Shown: positions 21,548-31,192, counted from the first letter of the stretch. The stretch is DNA of 64,000 nt from Williamsia sterculiae (GCF_900156495.1 NZ_FTNT01000009.1:1-64000), one strand, 5' to 3'. Notes: generated from the letters alone by a model not told the origin. A program made the numbers and translations.

Positions 21548-22411
21548 GTGCATGTCCTTCTCCCCATAGTGCTGGCCTTGGTGTCGGCTCTGTTGGTGGC
21601 GATCGGCACGCTCGTCCGGCAACGCTCCTCCACGTCGTCGGGTGGGATCACCAAGCGTTGGTGGATCGGCGTCGGCATCGCCGCGCTGGGCTTCGTCGTG
21701 CAGGCGGTCGCACTGGGTCTCGGCACCCTGCTGCTGGTGCAGCCGCTGATCGTCCTGTCGGTGTTGTTCGCGCTACCGATGGAGGCATATCTCGACCATC
21801 GGCGTCTGAGCTTCCACGAGTGGAAGTGGGGAATCATCCTCACCGTCTGCGTGGCGGCGTTCGTCGCGCTGGCCTTGCCCACCGGCAACAAGAACCTGGC
21901 TTCCGGACCCACCGTGGCGTACAGCACCGTCGTGGTGATCGCCATCCTGGTCGCGCTGGTGGTCGGTGCGAAGTTCGCGTCCCCGCACTACCGGGCCCTG
22001 CTGTTCGGATCGGCGTCCGGTCTGCTCACGGGGGTGCAGTCGTTCCTGGTGAAGATCGTCACCGGGCAGTTCTCCGACGGCATGGCGACACCGTTCCTGC
22101 ACCCTGAGCTGTACCTGATCATCGTGGTGGCGCTGGGGTCGGTGGTGACCCAGCAGTTGGCGTTCGCCGCCCACGACCTGCAGACGTCGTTCCCGGCGAT
22201 GACGGTCATCGAACCGGTCAGCGCGATGGCGTTGGGGGTCGCCCTGCTCGGCGAACGCACCCAGACCGGTCTGATCGGTGCGCTGGCCGCGTCCGTGGTG
22301 TTCCTGGTGATGCTGTGGGCGGTGGTGGTGCTGGCCAAACACGCCGCCGAACGCGAAGGGGAGTACGAGACCCCACATGTCGCGGTCGAACACGATCGAC
22401 ACGCGGCCTGA
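21548..22411 (+). CDS. DMT-superfamily (EamA/NIPA-like) transporter, first of tandem pair
   Basis: A 287-aa integral membrane protein with 9-10 hydrophobic segments of the drug/metabolite transporter type (LVSALLVAIGTLVRQRSS start, VIEPVSAMALGVALLGERTQ near the end). The substrate is unknown. GTG 21548 was chosen: TAGCCT lies 7 nt upstream. The next gene, 6 bp on, is a clear paralogue with the same motif order, so this is a tandem duplication that may form a heterodimer. A charged His-rich tail follows the last helix. Confidence 0.78.
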   Translation: MHVLLPIVLALVSALLVAIGTLVRQRSSTSSGGITKRWWIGVGIAALGFVVQAVALGLGTLLLVQPLIVLSVLFALPMEAYLDHRRLSFHEWKWGIILTVCVAAFVALALPTGNKNLASGPTVAYSTVVVIAILVALVVGAKFASPHYRALLFGSASGLLTGVQSFLVKIVTGQFSDGMATPFLHPELYLIIVVALGSVVTQQLAFAAHDLQTSFPAMTVIEPVSAMALGVALLGERTQTGLIGALAASVVFLVMLWAVVVLAKHAAEREGEYETPHVAVEHDRHAA

Positions 22412-22417
22412 CGCGCC

Positions 22418-23263
22418 ATGCACACCTGGCTCCCCGCGTTGCTGGCTGTCTGCTCGGCCTTCGTCATCGCCCTCGGTACGGTGCTGCGGCAGCGCTGCTC
22501 CACCCGCGAGGGGGCGCCCACCGCCGGCTGGTGGTTCGGCGCCGGGATCGCGGTGGCGGGGTTCGGCCTGATGGTGGCGGCTCTGGCCCTCGGGTCGGTG
22601 CTGCTGGTGCAGCCCCTCGTGGTGCTTGCGGTGCTGTTCGCCATGCCAATGGAGGCCTGGCTCGACCACCGTCGCCCCCGCCGGATCGAGTGGATCTGGG
22701 GTGGTGTGCTGGTGGCCGCCGTCGCGGTGTTCCTGGTCATCGCCGACCCCGAGTCGTCGGATCGTCGACCCGACCACGTCGTGATAGGCGGCTCGATCGG
22801 TGGGGTGTTCCTGCTGGTGGTGTTGTTGGTCATCGCGGCCGAGCGGTCGTCCACGCACTATCGGGCCCTCTGTTACGGGCTGGGTGCAGGCGTGCTGTTC
22901 GGGGCGTCGGCGATCGTGGTCAAGGCAGCTGCGTACCAGGTGTTGCACCGTGGCATCGGCGTCTTCGCGCATCCGGAGATCTACCTGTTCGCCGTGGCCG
23001 CGACCGGTGCGGTGGTGGCGCAGCAACGCGCGTTCGGCGCGGGGGAGTTGCAGACGTCGTTCCCCGCGATGTCGGTCACCGAACCCGCGACCGCGATGCT
23101 GCTCGGCGTCTTGCTGCTCGGTGAGGTGGTCGACGCCGGTTGGTGGCGCGCGATCATCATGGTCGTCATGCTTCTGCTGATCATGCGGTCGGTGGTGCAG
23201 TTGGCCAAGGCGTCCGCGATGCGCGAGACGGGTCAGGACAACGACGACCCGGTCCGGGTCTGA
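22418..23263 (+). CDS. DMT-superfamily (EamA/NIPA-like) transporter, second of tandem pair
   Basis: A 281-aa paralogue of the preceding protein: both share VLRQR/LVRQR near residue 25, GTLLLVQPL or SVLLVQPLVV, PMEAxLDHRR, the STHYRAL/SPHYRAL loop and LQTSFPAMxVxEP near the C-terminus. It starts 6 bp after its partner's stop and is certainly cotranscribed. The transported compound cannot be predicted. Confidence 0.78.
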   Translation: MHTWLPALLAVCSAFVIALGTVLRQRCSTREGAPTAGWWFGAGIAVAGFGLMVAALALGSVLLVQPLVVLAVLFAMPMEAWLDHRRPRRIEWIWGGVLVAAVAVFLVIADPESSDRRPDHVVIGGSIGGVFLLVVLLVIAAERSSTHYRALCYGLGAGVLFGASAIVVKAAAYQVLHRGIGVFAHPEIYLFAVAATGAVVAQQRAFGAGELQTSFPAMSVTEPATAMLLGVLLLGEVVDAGWWRAIIMVVMLLLIMRSVVQLAKASAMRETGQDNDDPVRV

Positions 23264-23289
23264 CCTGGGCGGGGTCGACGGCGCCGCGG

Positions 23290-24249
23290 TCAGTCGTGCC
23301 GGATCCGCCCCAGCAGACGCACCCGGTACGCCGCGACGCGAACCCACACCTGACGCTGCACGGCGAGGGTCGCCGCCCCGGCGAGCGCCATCCCCACCAG
23401 GTTGAGCAACAGCTGCGCGGTGCTGCCGACGATCGCTTCACGCACCCCGAAGACGATGCCGAGCGCGATGTTGCCCGCGGCGGGGATGGTGGTCACCGAG
23501 ATGAACACACCGGACAGGCCACCGAGACGCGCCGAGGTCAGCGACAACACCCCGGCCGCCCCGGCGATCACCGCGACCAGGAACGACCACTTGTCGGGGG
23601 TGTAGATGAAGTGCGTACCCGGGCGCGGTCCGGTCACGTCGTCGACGACCACCCACCCCAGCGTCCGGGCGATCAGTGCACACACGATGCAGAACACTAT
23701 GGCGACGGTGAATCCGCCGATCAGCGCGGTGATGGCCCGCCGCAGCAGGGTCCACCGCTTGCGGACCAGTGCGACACCCAGGGCGGCCACCGCCCCGAAT
23801 TCCGGACCGAGCACCATCGCCCCGATCAACAGGATCGTCGAATCCAACACGATGGCGATGGTGGTCAGCACGGTGGCGAGACACATGAAGGTGGCGAAGA
23901 TCCAGTTGAACTCGGAGTCGTCGTACGCCTGCTGGGTGACCTGACTCCACACCACCGCGTCGGCACCCGCGCCCGGAGTCCGCTCGTCGGCCTGGAAACC
24001 ACGACTCGAGATCCAGGTGGGGATGGTGGTGACGTGGATGCTGCCCTCGTGTTGGATCCCCCAGTCGCGGAGACGATCGATCACCGCGTCGGCACCTTCG
24101 CGCGACACGTCGGCCTCGACCACGTCACCGGGCGGGTCGACAGCGGCACCACGCACCATCGTGACCGTGCTGACCGCGGGATCGGTGGTGAGCAGTTCGA
24201 CGAGGTCGCCGCTGCGGCACGCGGGTGCGACGATCCGCAGGTGCAGCAT
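23290..24249 (-). CDS. DUF389 membrane protein
   Basis: A 319-aa protein with an N-terminal soluble ACT-like domain (about 1-100; [18 protein letters not shown]) and a C-terminal membrane domain of about six helices typical of DUF389 ([40 protein letters not shown]). The function of the family is not established. The ATG at 24249 is preceded by TATCCT at 6 nt, consistent with a leaderless transcript. It is convergent with the second DMT gene. Confidence 0.85.
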   Translation of the reverse strand: MLHLRIVAPACRSGDLVELLTTDPAVSTVTMVRGAAVDPPGDVVEADVSREGADAVIDRLRDWGIQHEGSIHVTTIPTWISSRGFQADERTPGAGADAVVWSQVTQQAYDDSEFNWIFATFMCLATVLTTIAIVLDSTILLIGAMVLGPEFGAVAALGVALVRKRWTLLRRAITALIGGFTVAIVFCIVCALIARTLGWVVVDDVTGPRPGTHFIYTPDKWSFLVAVIAGAAGVLSLTSARLGGLSGVFISVTTIPAAGNIALGIVFGVREAIVGSTAQLLLNLVGMALAGAATLAVQRQVWVRVAAYRVRLLGRIRHD

Positions 24250-24271
24250 CAGCGCAGGATACGACGACTCG

Positions 24272-25651
24272 TCAGAGCATCACGCCGGGATTGAACAGCC
24301 CGTCCGGGTCGAGGGCGTTCTTGATGACCGCGGTCAGCTCCATCACGTCCGGCCCCACCTGGTCTGGCAGCCACGCCTTCTTGAGTCGACCCACCCCGTG
24401 CTCGCCGGTGATGGTGCCGCCGAGCCCGATGGCCAGGTCCATCACCGCACCGAAGGCCACCTCGGCGCGTTGGTGCTCGTCCGCGTCCTCGGGGTCGAAG
24501 ACGATCAGCGGGTGGGTGTTGCCGTCACCGGCGTGCGCGATGACGGAGATCGTGACCCGTTGCCGATCGGCGATGGCCGCGATCCCGTCGATGAGGGTCG
24601 GCAGCGCGGGCAACGGCACGCCCACGTCCTCGAGCAGCAGCGACCCGGTGCGCTCGAGAGCCGGGATGGCCATCCGGCGGGCCGCGGTGAAGGCTTCCCC
24701 CTCGGCGGCGTCGTCGGTGGCGAACACCTCGGCAGCCCCGTGCGCGGTGAAGGCGCGGGTGATGATCTCCACCTCGGCGGCCGCCGCGGGCCCCACGGCA
24801 TCGGACTGGGCGACGAGCATGGCGCCCGCGGTACGGTCGAGCCCCATCCGCAGGTGGTCCTCGACGGCGTTGATGGCCACGCCGTCCATGAACTCCAGCA
24901 TGGCCGGGCGCATCTCGGCGGTGACGGCCAGCACCGCGGCACATGCGGCGTCCACGTCGGCGAAGCCGGCGACCACCGTGGCGGCGGGCGGTTGCGGGGG
25001 CAACAGCCGCAGGGTGACCTCGGTGATGATGCCCAGTACCCCTTCGCTACCCACGAACAGTTTGGTCAGCGACAGTCCTGCGGAGTCCTTGAGCCGGTTG
25101 CCGCCGAGCGCCACGGCGCGGCCGTCGGCCAGCACCACCTCCAGGGCGAGCACGTAGTCGGTGGTCACGCCGTACTTGACACAGCACAGGCCGCCGGCGT
25201 TGGTGGCCACGTTGCCGCCGATCGAGCAGATCTCGAACGACGACGGGTCGGGCGGATACCAGAGCCCGGCCGCCGCGGCCGCGGCCTTGACCTCGGAGTT
25301 GAACAACCCGGGCTGCACCACCGCGGTTCTGGTCGCGGTGTCGATGCGGAGCTCACGCATCTTCTCGGTGCAGATCATCACGGCGCCGTCGACGGCGGTC
25401 GACCCGCCGGACAGGCTGGTCCCCGCGCCGCGGGTGATCACCGGGACCCGGTGGGTCGCACACCACCGGACCACCGTCTGCACCTGGTCGGTGGTGTGCG
25501 GGCGGATGAGGGCCAGCGGGGTACCCGCCTGCGGGTCGAAGGCCCGGTCCTGCCGGTACCCGCCGACGATGTCGGGGTCGGTGACCACCATGCCGGGTGG
25601 GAGCGACGACGCCAGCGCCGTGACGGTGGGTGTGGCTGTGACGTGGGTCAT
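24272..25651 (-). CDS. FAD-linked oxidase, GlcD/D-lactate dehydrogenase type
   Basis: A 459-aa flavoprotein of the VAO/PCMH family: PCMH FAD domain (about 45-225; [40 protein letters not shown]) and a C-terminal catalytic domain ending [14 protein letters not shown] then [13 protein letters not shown]. Such enzymes oxidise 2-hydroxy acids such as glycolate or D-lactate; the acceptor is not evident. It begins 4 bp after the stop of the flavodoxin gene, so the flavodoxin may be its electron partner or only co-regulated. Confidence 0.88.
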   Translation of the reverse strand: MTHVTATPTVTALASSLPPGMVVTDPDIVGGYRQDRAFDPQAGTPLALIRPHTTDQVQTVVRWCATHRVPVITRGAGTSLSGGSTAVDGAVMICTEKMRELRIDTATRTAVVQPGLFNSEVKAAAAAAGLWYPPDPSSFEICSIGGNVATNAGGLCCVKYGVTTDYVLALEVVLADGRAVALGGNRLKDSAGLSLTKLFVGSEGVLGIITEVTLRLLPPQPPAATVVAGFADVDAACAAVLAVTAEMRPAMLEFMDGVAINAVEDHLRMGLDRTAGAMLVAQSDAVGPAAAAEVEIITRAFTAHGAAEVFATDDAAEGEAFTAARRMAIPALERTGSLLLEDVGVPLPALPTLIDGIAAIADRQRVTISVIAHAGDGNTHPLIVFDPEDADEHQRAEVAFGAVMDLAIGLGGTITGEHGVGRLKKAWLPDQVGPDVMELTAVIKNALDPDGLFNPGVML

Positions 25652-25655
25652 GTCG

Positions 25656-26153
25656 TCAGCGTAACGGCGTGACGACGGGGACGGATCGGCCCGCGGTCAC
25701 CGAATGCCGGGTGATCAGTGGGGAGATCGTCGCGGCCCACTCCGCGCCCTGACGGGCCGGCCGTATCGCCGAGGAGTTGTCGTGACGGGCGTGTTCACCC
25801 ACCTGGGTCGCGCCGAGATCGCCGAGTGTCTCGGCGATCAGTTCGCCACCGCGGTTGAAGGTGTCCTCGTAGATGATGTCGCCGAGTCCGAACACCGCAA
25901 AGGTCAGATGCGTCAGGTCGGGTCGTTCGTCGGTGAGCGCCTCGATGAACGGCTCGGCGCCGCTGGGCACCTCCCCTTCGCCGTAGGTCGAGCAGACGGT
26001 GACGAGGAACCCCACGTCCTCGAGGTCGCCGATGTCGAAGTCGGACATGTCGTAGACCGACGGCGCGTGGTCGCGGGACAAGACGTCGGCGATGGCGTCG
26101 GCGACGAGTTCGGCGGTACCGGTCTCGGTGCCGTAGAGGACGAGTAGGGACAT
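25656..26153 (-). CDS. Flavodoxin-domain protein
   Basis: A 165-aa single-domain flavodoxin (MioC/flavodoxin-like). The FMN phosphate loop is YGTETGTAE near the N-terminus, with the second FMN loop STYGEGEVPSG and the FGLGDIIYED region. It carries electrons at low potential, often replacing ferredoxin when iron is short. A DtxR/IdeR-like box lies 43 bp upstream (26196-26214). First gene of an operon with the GlcD-type oxidase. The last ~35 residues after the flavodoxin core are an extension. Confidence 0.87.
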   Translation of the reverse strand: MSLLVLYGTETGTAELVADAIADVLSRDHAPSVYDMSDFDIGDLEDVGFLVTVCSTYGEGEVPSGAEPFIEALTDERPDLTHLTFAVFGLGDIIYEDTFNRGGELIAETLGDLGATQVGEHARHDNSSAIRPARQGAEWAATISPLITRHSVTAGRSVPVVTPLR

Positions 26154-26195
26154 CGGAGCTCCCGTCGGTACGAAGCGGTGGGTCTGGCCGAGAAT

Positions 26196-26214
26196 AGAGG
26201 AAAGGCTTGCCTAA
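26196..26214 (-). promoter_or_regulatory. Possible DtxR/IdeR iron box of the flavodoxin operon
   Basis: The 19-mer AGAGGAAAGGCTTGCCTAA (plus strand) matches the classical iron-box consensus TTAGGTTAGGCTAACCTAA at 13 of 19 positions, including AGGC at the centre and CCTAA at one end. It lies between the flavodoxin start (26153) and the divergent mmsA promoter, so repression by iron-bound IdeR/DtxR is plausible for the flavodoxin. Confidence 0.5.
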
Positions 26215-26250
26215 CAGAAATGTCCGCAGATATTTACTAGGATATGCAAG

Positions 26251-26256
26251 TATACT
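26251..26256 (+). promoter_or_regulatory. -10 element (TATACT) of the mmsA operon
   Basis: TATACT is the best -10 in a short A/T-rich pocket (about 26219-26256) and forms the 8-bp palindrome AGTATACT. The -35 is unclear. The predicted leader to ATG 26311 is about 48 nt. Confidence 0.4.
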
Positions 26257-26310
26257 GTGGTGTGGAACACGCAGCCCGAGACGGACCCACAACAACCCCC
26301 GGAGGTGACG

Positions 26311-27873
26311 ATGACCGTGCAGATCCCCCACCTGGTCAACGGTGAACGGACCATGAGCCCGGCAGGTGACACGACGCCGCGCACCGCTGAGGTGCTCAAT
26401 CCCAGTACCGGGGCGGTGCGGGGGCAGGTGGCGATGGCGACCGCCGCCGATGTCGACGCGGCGGTCGCCTCCGCGGCGGTTGCGCAGCGCGCCTGGGCGG
26501 CCTGGAATCCGCAGCGTCGGGCGCGGGTGATGATGCGGTTCGTCGACCTGGTCAACCAGAACGCCGACGAGTTGGCCGAGTTGCTCTCCGTCGAACACGG
26601 CAAGACCGTGGCCGATGCCCGCGGCGACATCCAGCGCGGCGTCGAGGTGATCGAATTCGCCATCGGCGCACCGCACCTGCTCAAGGGCGAGTACACCGTG
26701 GGGGCGGGTGCGGGAATCGACGTCTACTCGGTGCGCCAACCGCTGGGCGTGGTCGCGGGCATCACCCCGTTCAACTTCCCGGCGATGATCCCGCTGTGGA
26801 AGGCGGGCCCGGCGCTGGCGTGTGGCAACGCGTTCATCCTGAAACCCAGCGAGCGGGATCCGTCGGTGCCGCTGCGGTTGGCGGAACTGTTCGTCGAGGC
26901 GGGTCTGCCCGCCGGGGCGTTCCAGGTGATCCAGGGCGACAAGGAGGCCGTCGACGCGTTGCTGGCCAACCCGGACGTCGCGGCCATCGGCTTCGTCGGC
27001 AGCTCCGACATCGCGCAGTACATCTACGCCACCGCGACGGCGAACGGCAAACGTGCCCAGTGTTTCGGTGGCGCGAAGAACCACATGATCGTGATGCCCG
27101 ACGCCGATCTCGACCAGGCCGTGGATGCGTTGATCGGCGCCGGGTACGGCAGCGCGGGTGAGCGGTGCATGGCCATCAGTGTGGCGGTACCGGTGGGTGA
27201 GGAGACCGCGGACCGGTTGCGGGAGCGGCTGGTCGACAAGATCGCCGGGTTACGGGTGGGGCACAGTCTCGATCCCAAGGCCGATTACGGCCCGCTGATC
27301 ACGCCTGCGGCGCTGGAGCGGGTGCGCGGTTACCTCGCCGCCGGTGTCGAGGCCGGGGCCGAGATGGTGGTCGACGGACGCGAACGGGCCAGCGACGACC
27401 TGCAGTTCGGTGACGACAGCCTCGCCGGCGGCAACTTCATCGGGCCCACCCTGTTCGACCACGTCACCCCCGACATGTCGATCTACACCGATGAGATCTT
27501 CGGCCCGGTGCTGTGCATCGTGCGCGCGGCCGACTACGAGGAGGCGTTGGCGCTACCGTCGGAACACGAATACGGAAACGGCGTGGCGATCTTCACCCGC
27601 GACGGCGACGCCGCCCGCGACTTCACCGAACGGGTGCAGGTGGGCATGGTCGGGGTGAACGTGCCGATCCCGGTCCCGGTGGCGTACCACACCTTCGGCG
27701 GCTGGAAACGGTCCGGCTTCGGCGATCTCAACCAGCACGGACCGGCGTCGTTCCAGTTCTACACCAAGGTCAAGACCATCACCTCACGCTGGCCGTCGGG
27801 CATCAAGGACGGGGCGAGCGGAGCGACGGGGTATGACGGCAGCGCTGAGTTCTCCATCCCGACGATGGAGTGA
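26311..27873 (+). CDS. mmsA: Methylmalonate-semialdehyde dehydrogenase (CoA-acylating)
   Basis: A 520-aa aldehyde dehydrogenase oxidising methylmalonate semialdehyde to propionyl-CoA at the end of valine (and thymine) breakdown. The MmsA signature is PLGVVAGITPFNFPAMIPLW, and the catalytic cysteine is in SAGERCMAIS. GGAGG (26301-26305) lies 5 nt before ATG 26311; an in-frame ATG at 26257 would place the ribosome-binding site inside the gene and was not used. It opens an operon with an isobutyryl-CoA dehydrogenase and mmsB, the same trio as in mycobacteria (mmsA-fadE9-mmsB). Confidence 0.93.
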   Translation: MTVQIPHLVNGERTMSPAGDTTPRTAEVLNPSTGAVRGQVAMATAADVDAAVASAAVAQRAWAAWNPQRRARVMMRFVDLVNQNADELAELLSVEHGKTVADARGDIQRGVEVIEFAIGAPHLLKGEYTVGAGAGIDVYSVRQPLGVVAGITPFNFPAMIPLWKAGPALACGNAFILKPSERDPSVPLRLAELFVEAGLPAGAFQVIQGDKEAVDALLANPDVAAIGFVGSSDIAQYIYATATANGKRAQCFGGAKNHMIVMPDADLDQAVDALIGAGYGSAGERCMAISVAVPVGEETADRLRERLVDKIAGLRVGHSLDPKADYGPLITPAALERVRGYLAAGVEAGAEMVVDGRERASDDLQFGDDSLAGGNFIGPTLFDHVTPDMSIYTDEIFGPVLCIVRAADYEEALALPSEHEYGNGVAIFTRDGDAARDFTERVQVGMVGVNVPIPVPVAYHTFGGWKRSGFGDLNQHGPASFQFYTKVKTITSRWPSGIKDGASGATGYDGSAEFSIPTME

Positions 27874-27877
27874 CGGG

Positions 27878-29041
27878 GTGTTCGAACTCGATGACGACGA
27901 ACGGGTGATCACCGAGACCGCGGCGGCGTTCGCGGCGAAACGGTGGGCGCCGTTCGCCCTCGACTGGGACGCCGCCGCGCATTTCCCGGTGCGGGAGTTG
28001 CGCGAGGCGGCCGACTTGGGCATGGGGGCGATCTACTGTCGCGAGGACGCCGGGGGCAGCGGGTTGCGCCGACTCGACGGGGTGCGGATCTTCACCGAGT
28101 TGGCCGCGGCCGATCCGGCGGTCGCGGCCTTCCTGTCGATCCACAACATGTGCGCCTGGATGATCGACAGCTACGGGACCGGCGAACAACGCACGACCTG
28201 GGTGCCGCGTCTCGCCTCGATGGACACCATCGCCAGCTACTGCCTGACCGAACCGTCGGCGGGGTCGGATGCCGCGGCGCTGCGTACCCGGGCGGTCCGC
28301 GACGGTGACCACTATGTGCTCGACGGGGTCAAGCAGTTCATCTCCGGTGCCGGGGTGTCGGACGTGTACGTGGTGATGGCCCGCACCGGGGGCGACGGAT
28401 CCAGGGGCATCTCCGCCTTCGTCGTCGACAAGGACACCCCCGGAATGAGTTTCGGTGCGCAGGAACGCAAGATGGGCTGGCATGCGCAACCCACCGCCCA
28501 GGTGGTCCTCGAGGGCGTGCGGGTGCGCGCGGACCGGTTGCTCGGTGGGGTGGAGGGCGCCGGTTTCGGTATCGCGATGAACGGTCTCAACGGCGGGCGG
28601 ATCAACATCGCCGCCTGTTCGCTGGGTGGTGCACGCACCGCCTACGAGAAGGCCGCGGCCTACCTGGCCGACCGGGAGGCGTTCGGCGGCAGCCTCATCG
28701 ACGAGCCGACCATCCGGTTCACGTTGGCCGACATGGCCACCGCCCTGGAGAGCTCACGACTGCTGCTGTGGCGGGCCGCCTCCGCCCTCGACGCGGGCGA
28801 TCCCGACGCGGTGATGCTCTGCGCGATGGCCAAGCGACACGTCACCGACAGCTGTTTCACCGTCGCCGATCAGGCACTGCAACTGCACGGCGGTTACGGC
28901 TATCTCGAGGAGTACGGCATCGAGAAAATCGTCCGGGATCTGCGGGTTCATCGCATCCTGGAGGGGACCAACGAGATCATGCGGGTGGTGATCGGACGCG
29001 CCGAGGCGAGTCGGGTCAGACGCGCAGCCGGAAGGAACTGA
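27878..29041 (+). CDS. Isobutyryl-CoA dehydrogenase (acyl-CoA dehydrogenase)
   Basis: A 387-aa flavin acyl-CoA dehydrogenase close to mycobacterial FadE9, converting isobutyryl-CoA to methacrylyl-CoA in valine catabolism. The substrate-site SYCLTEPSAGSDAA and the catalytic base E362 in ILEGTNEIM (short/medium-chain position) are present. GTG 27878 was chosen because FadE9 starts at the same residue (MFxLDDDERVI); the upstream frame to 27833 overlaps mmsA. It starts 4 bp after mmsA. The call rests on operon context and on the close FadE9 match. Confidence 0.9.
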   Translation: MFELDDDERVITETAAAFAAKRWAPFALDWDAAAHFPVRELREAADLGMGAIYCREDAGGSGLRRLDGVRIFTELAAADPAVAAFLSIHNMCAWMIDSYGTGEQRTTWVPRLASMDTIASYCLTEPSAGSDAAALRTRAVRDGDHYVLDGVKQFISGAGVSDVYVVMARTGGDGSRGISAFVVDKDTPGMSFGAQERKMGWHAQPTAQVVLEGVRVRADRLLGGVEGAGFGIAMNGLNGGRINIAACSLGGARTAYEKAAAYLADREAFGGSLIDEPTIRFTLADMATALESSRLLLWRAASALDAGDPDAVMLCAMAKRHVTDSCFTVADQALQLHGGYGYLEEYGIEKIVRDLRVHRILEGTNEIMRVVIGRAEASRVRRAAGRN

Positions 29042-29048
29042 CAACGCC

Positions 29049-29918
29049 ATGAGCACCATCGCATTTCTCGGACTCGGCAACATGGGCGGCCCGATGGCCG
29101 CGAACCTGGTGGCTGCCGGACACACCGTGCACGGGTACGACCCGGTCCCCGCCGCCGCGGAGCGCGCCGCGGCGACCGGGGTCACCGTGTTCCCGGCCGG
29201 GCTGGAGGCGGTGATGGACGCCGCGGTGGTGATCACCATGCTGCCCAGCGGTGAACTGGTCCGCCGGTGCTACGACGAGATCCTGCCCGGGGCGCAGACG
29301 GGCGCGCTGTTCATCGACAGTTCCACCATCTCCGTCGACGACGCCCGCACGGTTCACCAGATCGCAGGCGATGCGGGCCACGCCCAGCTCGACGCACCGG
29401 TCTCGGGTGGGGTCAAGGGGGCCACCGCGGGCACCCTGGCGTTCATGGTCGGCGGCACCGAGGCGGCGGTCACCGCCGCCCGCCCGATCCTGGAACCGAT
29501 GGCGGGCAAGGTGATCCACTGCGGCGCGACCGGGAGCGGGCAGGCGGCCAAGGTGTGCAACAACATGGTGCTGGCCGTGCAGCAGATCGTGGTCGGCGAG
29601 GCCTTCGTCCTCGCCGACAAACTGGGCTTGTCCGCCCAGTCGCTGTTCGACGTCATCACCGGGGCCACCGGGAACTGTTGGGCGGTGCACACCAACTGCC
29701 CGGTGCCCGGTCCGGTGCCCACCTCACCGGCCAACCACGACTTCCGGCCCGGTTTCGCCACCGCGCTGATGCACAAGGACCTCGGTCTGGCCATGGATGC
29801 GGTGCGATCGACCGCATCGGTGGCGCCACTGGGTACCCACGCGGCGGAGATCTACGCGGCGTTCGTCGTCGACCACGGTGGGGAGGACTTCAGCGCGATC
29901 ATCGAGACCCTGCGCTGA
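29049..29918 (+). CDS. mmsB: 3-hydroxyisobutyrate dehydrogenase
   Basis: A 289-aa NAD-dependent dehydrogenase turning 3-hydroxyisobutyrate into methylmalonate semialdehyde. The Rossmann motif is FLGLGNMGGPMAANL, substrate loop DAPVSGGVKGATAG, and the catalytic lysine is in GSGQAAKVCNNM. It lies 7 bp after the isobutyryl-CoA dehydrogenase gene and supplies the substrate of MmsA. No enoyl-CoA hydratase or 3-hydroxyisobutyryl-CoA hydrolase gene is present in this operon, so those steps must be coded elsewhere. Confidence 0.93.
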   Translation: MSTIAFLGLGNMGGPMAANLVAAGHTVHGYDPVPAAAERAAATGVTVFPAGLEAVMDAAVVITMLPSGELVRRCYDEILPGAQTGALFIDSSTISVDDARTVHQIAGDAGHAQLDAPVSGGVKGATAGTLAFMVGGTEAAVTAARPILEPMAGKVIHCGATGSGQAAKVCNNMVLAVQQIVVGEAFVLADKLGLSAQSLFDVITGATGNCWAVHTNCPVPGPVPTSPANHDFRPGFATALMHKDLGLAMDAVRSTASVAPLGTHAAEIYAAFVVDHGGEDFSAIIETLR

Positions 29919-29954
29919 GCACTGCGGCGCGGTCGGTTCGGACGAGGTGAGGGT

Positions 29955-30449
29955 TCAGAAGTCGCCTTCGTCGCGACGTAACGTCTCGATCGCCGACGCC
30001 AGCGCCCGTGACTCCTCGGGGGAGAGTCCGGTGTCGGCGAACACCTCGTCGTTGAGGGTGATCGTCGCCTCCTCCACGGTGGACCGCCCGATCGGGGTGA
30101 TGCGGACCAGGGTGGTACGACCGTCGGTGGGGTGGGGGATGCGCTCCACGAGACCGTTGGCCTCCAGCCGCCGGATGGCGTGGGTGACGCTGGTGACGTG
30201 CACCTGCAGTCGGTCGGATGCCTTGGTGATCGGAAGTGCCCCGGTGCGGGTGAAGGCCAGCAACCGCAGCAGCTCGAAGCGGGAGAAGCTGAGGTCGTAC
30301 GGGCGTAATGCGTTCTCCACCCGTGCCAACAGGATCTGGTGGGCACGCATCACCGAGGTCACCGACACCATGCCATCGGCCACCGCACCCCAGCCGGCGC
30401 GTTCCCAGTTCTGCCGGGCCAGCGCGATGGGGTCGACCTCGCTGCTCAT
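29955..30449 (-). CDS. MarR-family transcriptional regulator
   Basis: A 164-aa MarR-type winged-helix repressor: the recognition helix region is ITKASDRLQVHVTSVTHAIRRL, the wing PTDGRTTLVRITPIG, with dimerisation helices at both ends. The ligand is unknown. Its ATG overlaps the stop of the uracil-DNA glycosylase gene (ATGA), so it is translated from the same message. It faces mmsB but need not control the valine operon; autoregulation through the shared promoter is the simpler guess. Confidence 0.85.
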   Translation of the reverse strand: MSSEVDPIALARQNWERAGWGAVADGMVSVTSVMRAHQILLARVENALRPYDLSFSRFELLRLLAFTRTGALPITKASDRLQVHVTSVTHAIRRLEANGLVERIPHPTDGRTTLVRITPIGRSTVEEATITLNDEVFADTGLSPEESRALASAIETLRRDEGDF

Positions 30450-31165
30450 CGCCGACCACCCCCGGTGATGCCCGCCGCGGTCTTCGCCTGCGCCAGCACC
30501 TCTTCGAGCATGGACGGGGTCAGCCGTCCGGTGAACGTGTTCTGTTGGCTCACGTGGTAGCTGCCGATGAGGGTGACCGGCGGTACGTGATCGCCGTACA
30601 GCACCACCTGCGCTCCGTGGCCGAACCTCGGTTGCGGGCGCGGGATCCGCCAACCGTGATCGCGGAGCACCCGCAACGCCGCCGCCCAGCCGAAACCGCC
30701 CAGGGTCATCACCACCCGCATCGTCGGGGCCAGTAGGTCCAGCTCGGCGTGCAGCCAATCCGCGCAGGTGTCGCGCTCCTCGACGGTCGGCTTGTTGTCC
30801 GGCGGCGCGCAGTGCACCGGCGCGGTGATGCGGGTGTGGTAGAGCTGCAGGCCGTCGTCGTGCGCGGTGGACGTGGGCTGGTTGGTCAGGCCGACCGCGT
30901 ACAGCGCGGCGAACAGGACGTCGCCGCTGCGGTCACCGGTGAACATCCGGCCGGTGCGGTTACCGCCGTGTGCCGCAGGGGCTAGGCCGAGGATGAGGAG
31001 TTCGGCGTCGGCCGGACCGATACCGGGAACCGGTAGCCCCCAATATGTCTCGTCCCGATACGCCGCACGCTTGGTGTTCGCGACCTCCTCGCGCCAGGCC
31101 ACCAGGCGAGTGCAGGCCCGGCACTGCACCAGAGCGGAATCCATGGCGGCGAGGTCGGTGTACAT
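30446..31165 (-). CDS. udgB: Family 5 uracil-DNA glycosylase (UdgB)
   Basis: A 239-aa Fe-S uracil-DNA glycosylase like mycobacterial UdgB, which removes uracil, and in UdgB also other deaminated bases, from DNA. Likely cluster cysteines are C15, C18, C119 and C134. Motif A is LGLAPAAHGGNRTGRMFTGD and the second active-site motif YHVSQQNTFTGRLTP. It is followed by a marR gene overlapping by 4 bp. A TAGACT -10 lies 9 nt before the ATG on the minus strand, so the leader is very short or absent. Confidence 0.88.
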   Translation of the reverse strand: MYTDLAAMDSALVQCRACTRLVAWREEVANTKRAAYRDETYWGLPVPGIGPADAELLILGLAPAAHGGNRTGRMFTGDRSGDVLFAALYAVGLTNQPTSTAHDDGLQLYHTRITAPVHCAPPDNKPTVEERDTCADWLHAELDLLAPTMRVVMTLGGFGWAAALRVLRDHGWRIPRPQPRFGHGAQVVLYGDHVPPVTLIGSYHVSQQNTFTGRLTPSMLEEVLAQAKTAAGITGGGRR

Positions 31166-31192
31166 CGTCCGGCCAGTCTAGCGATCACCGCG

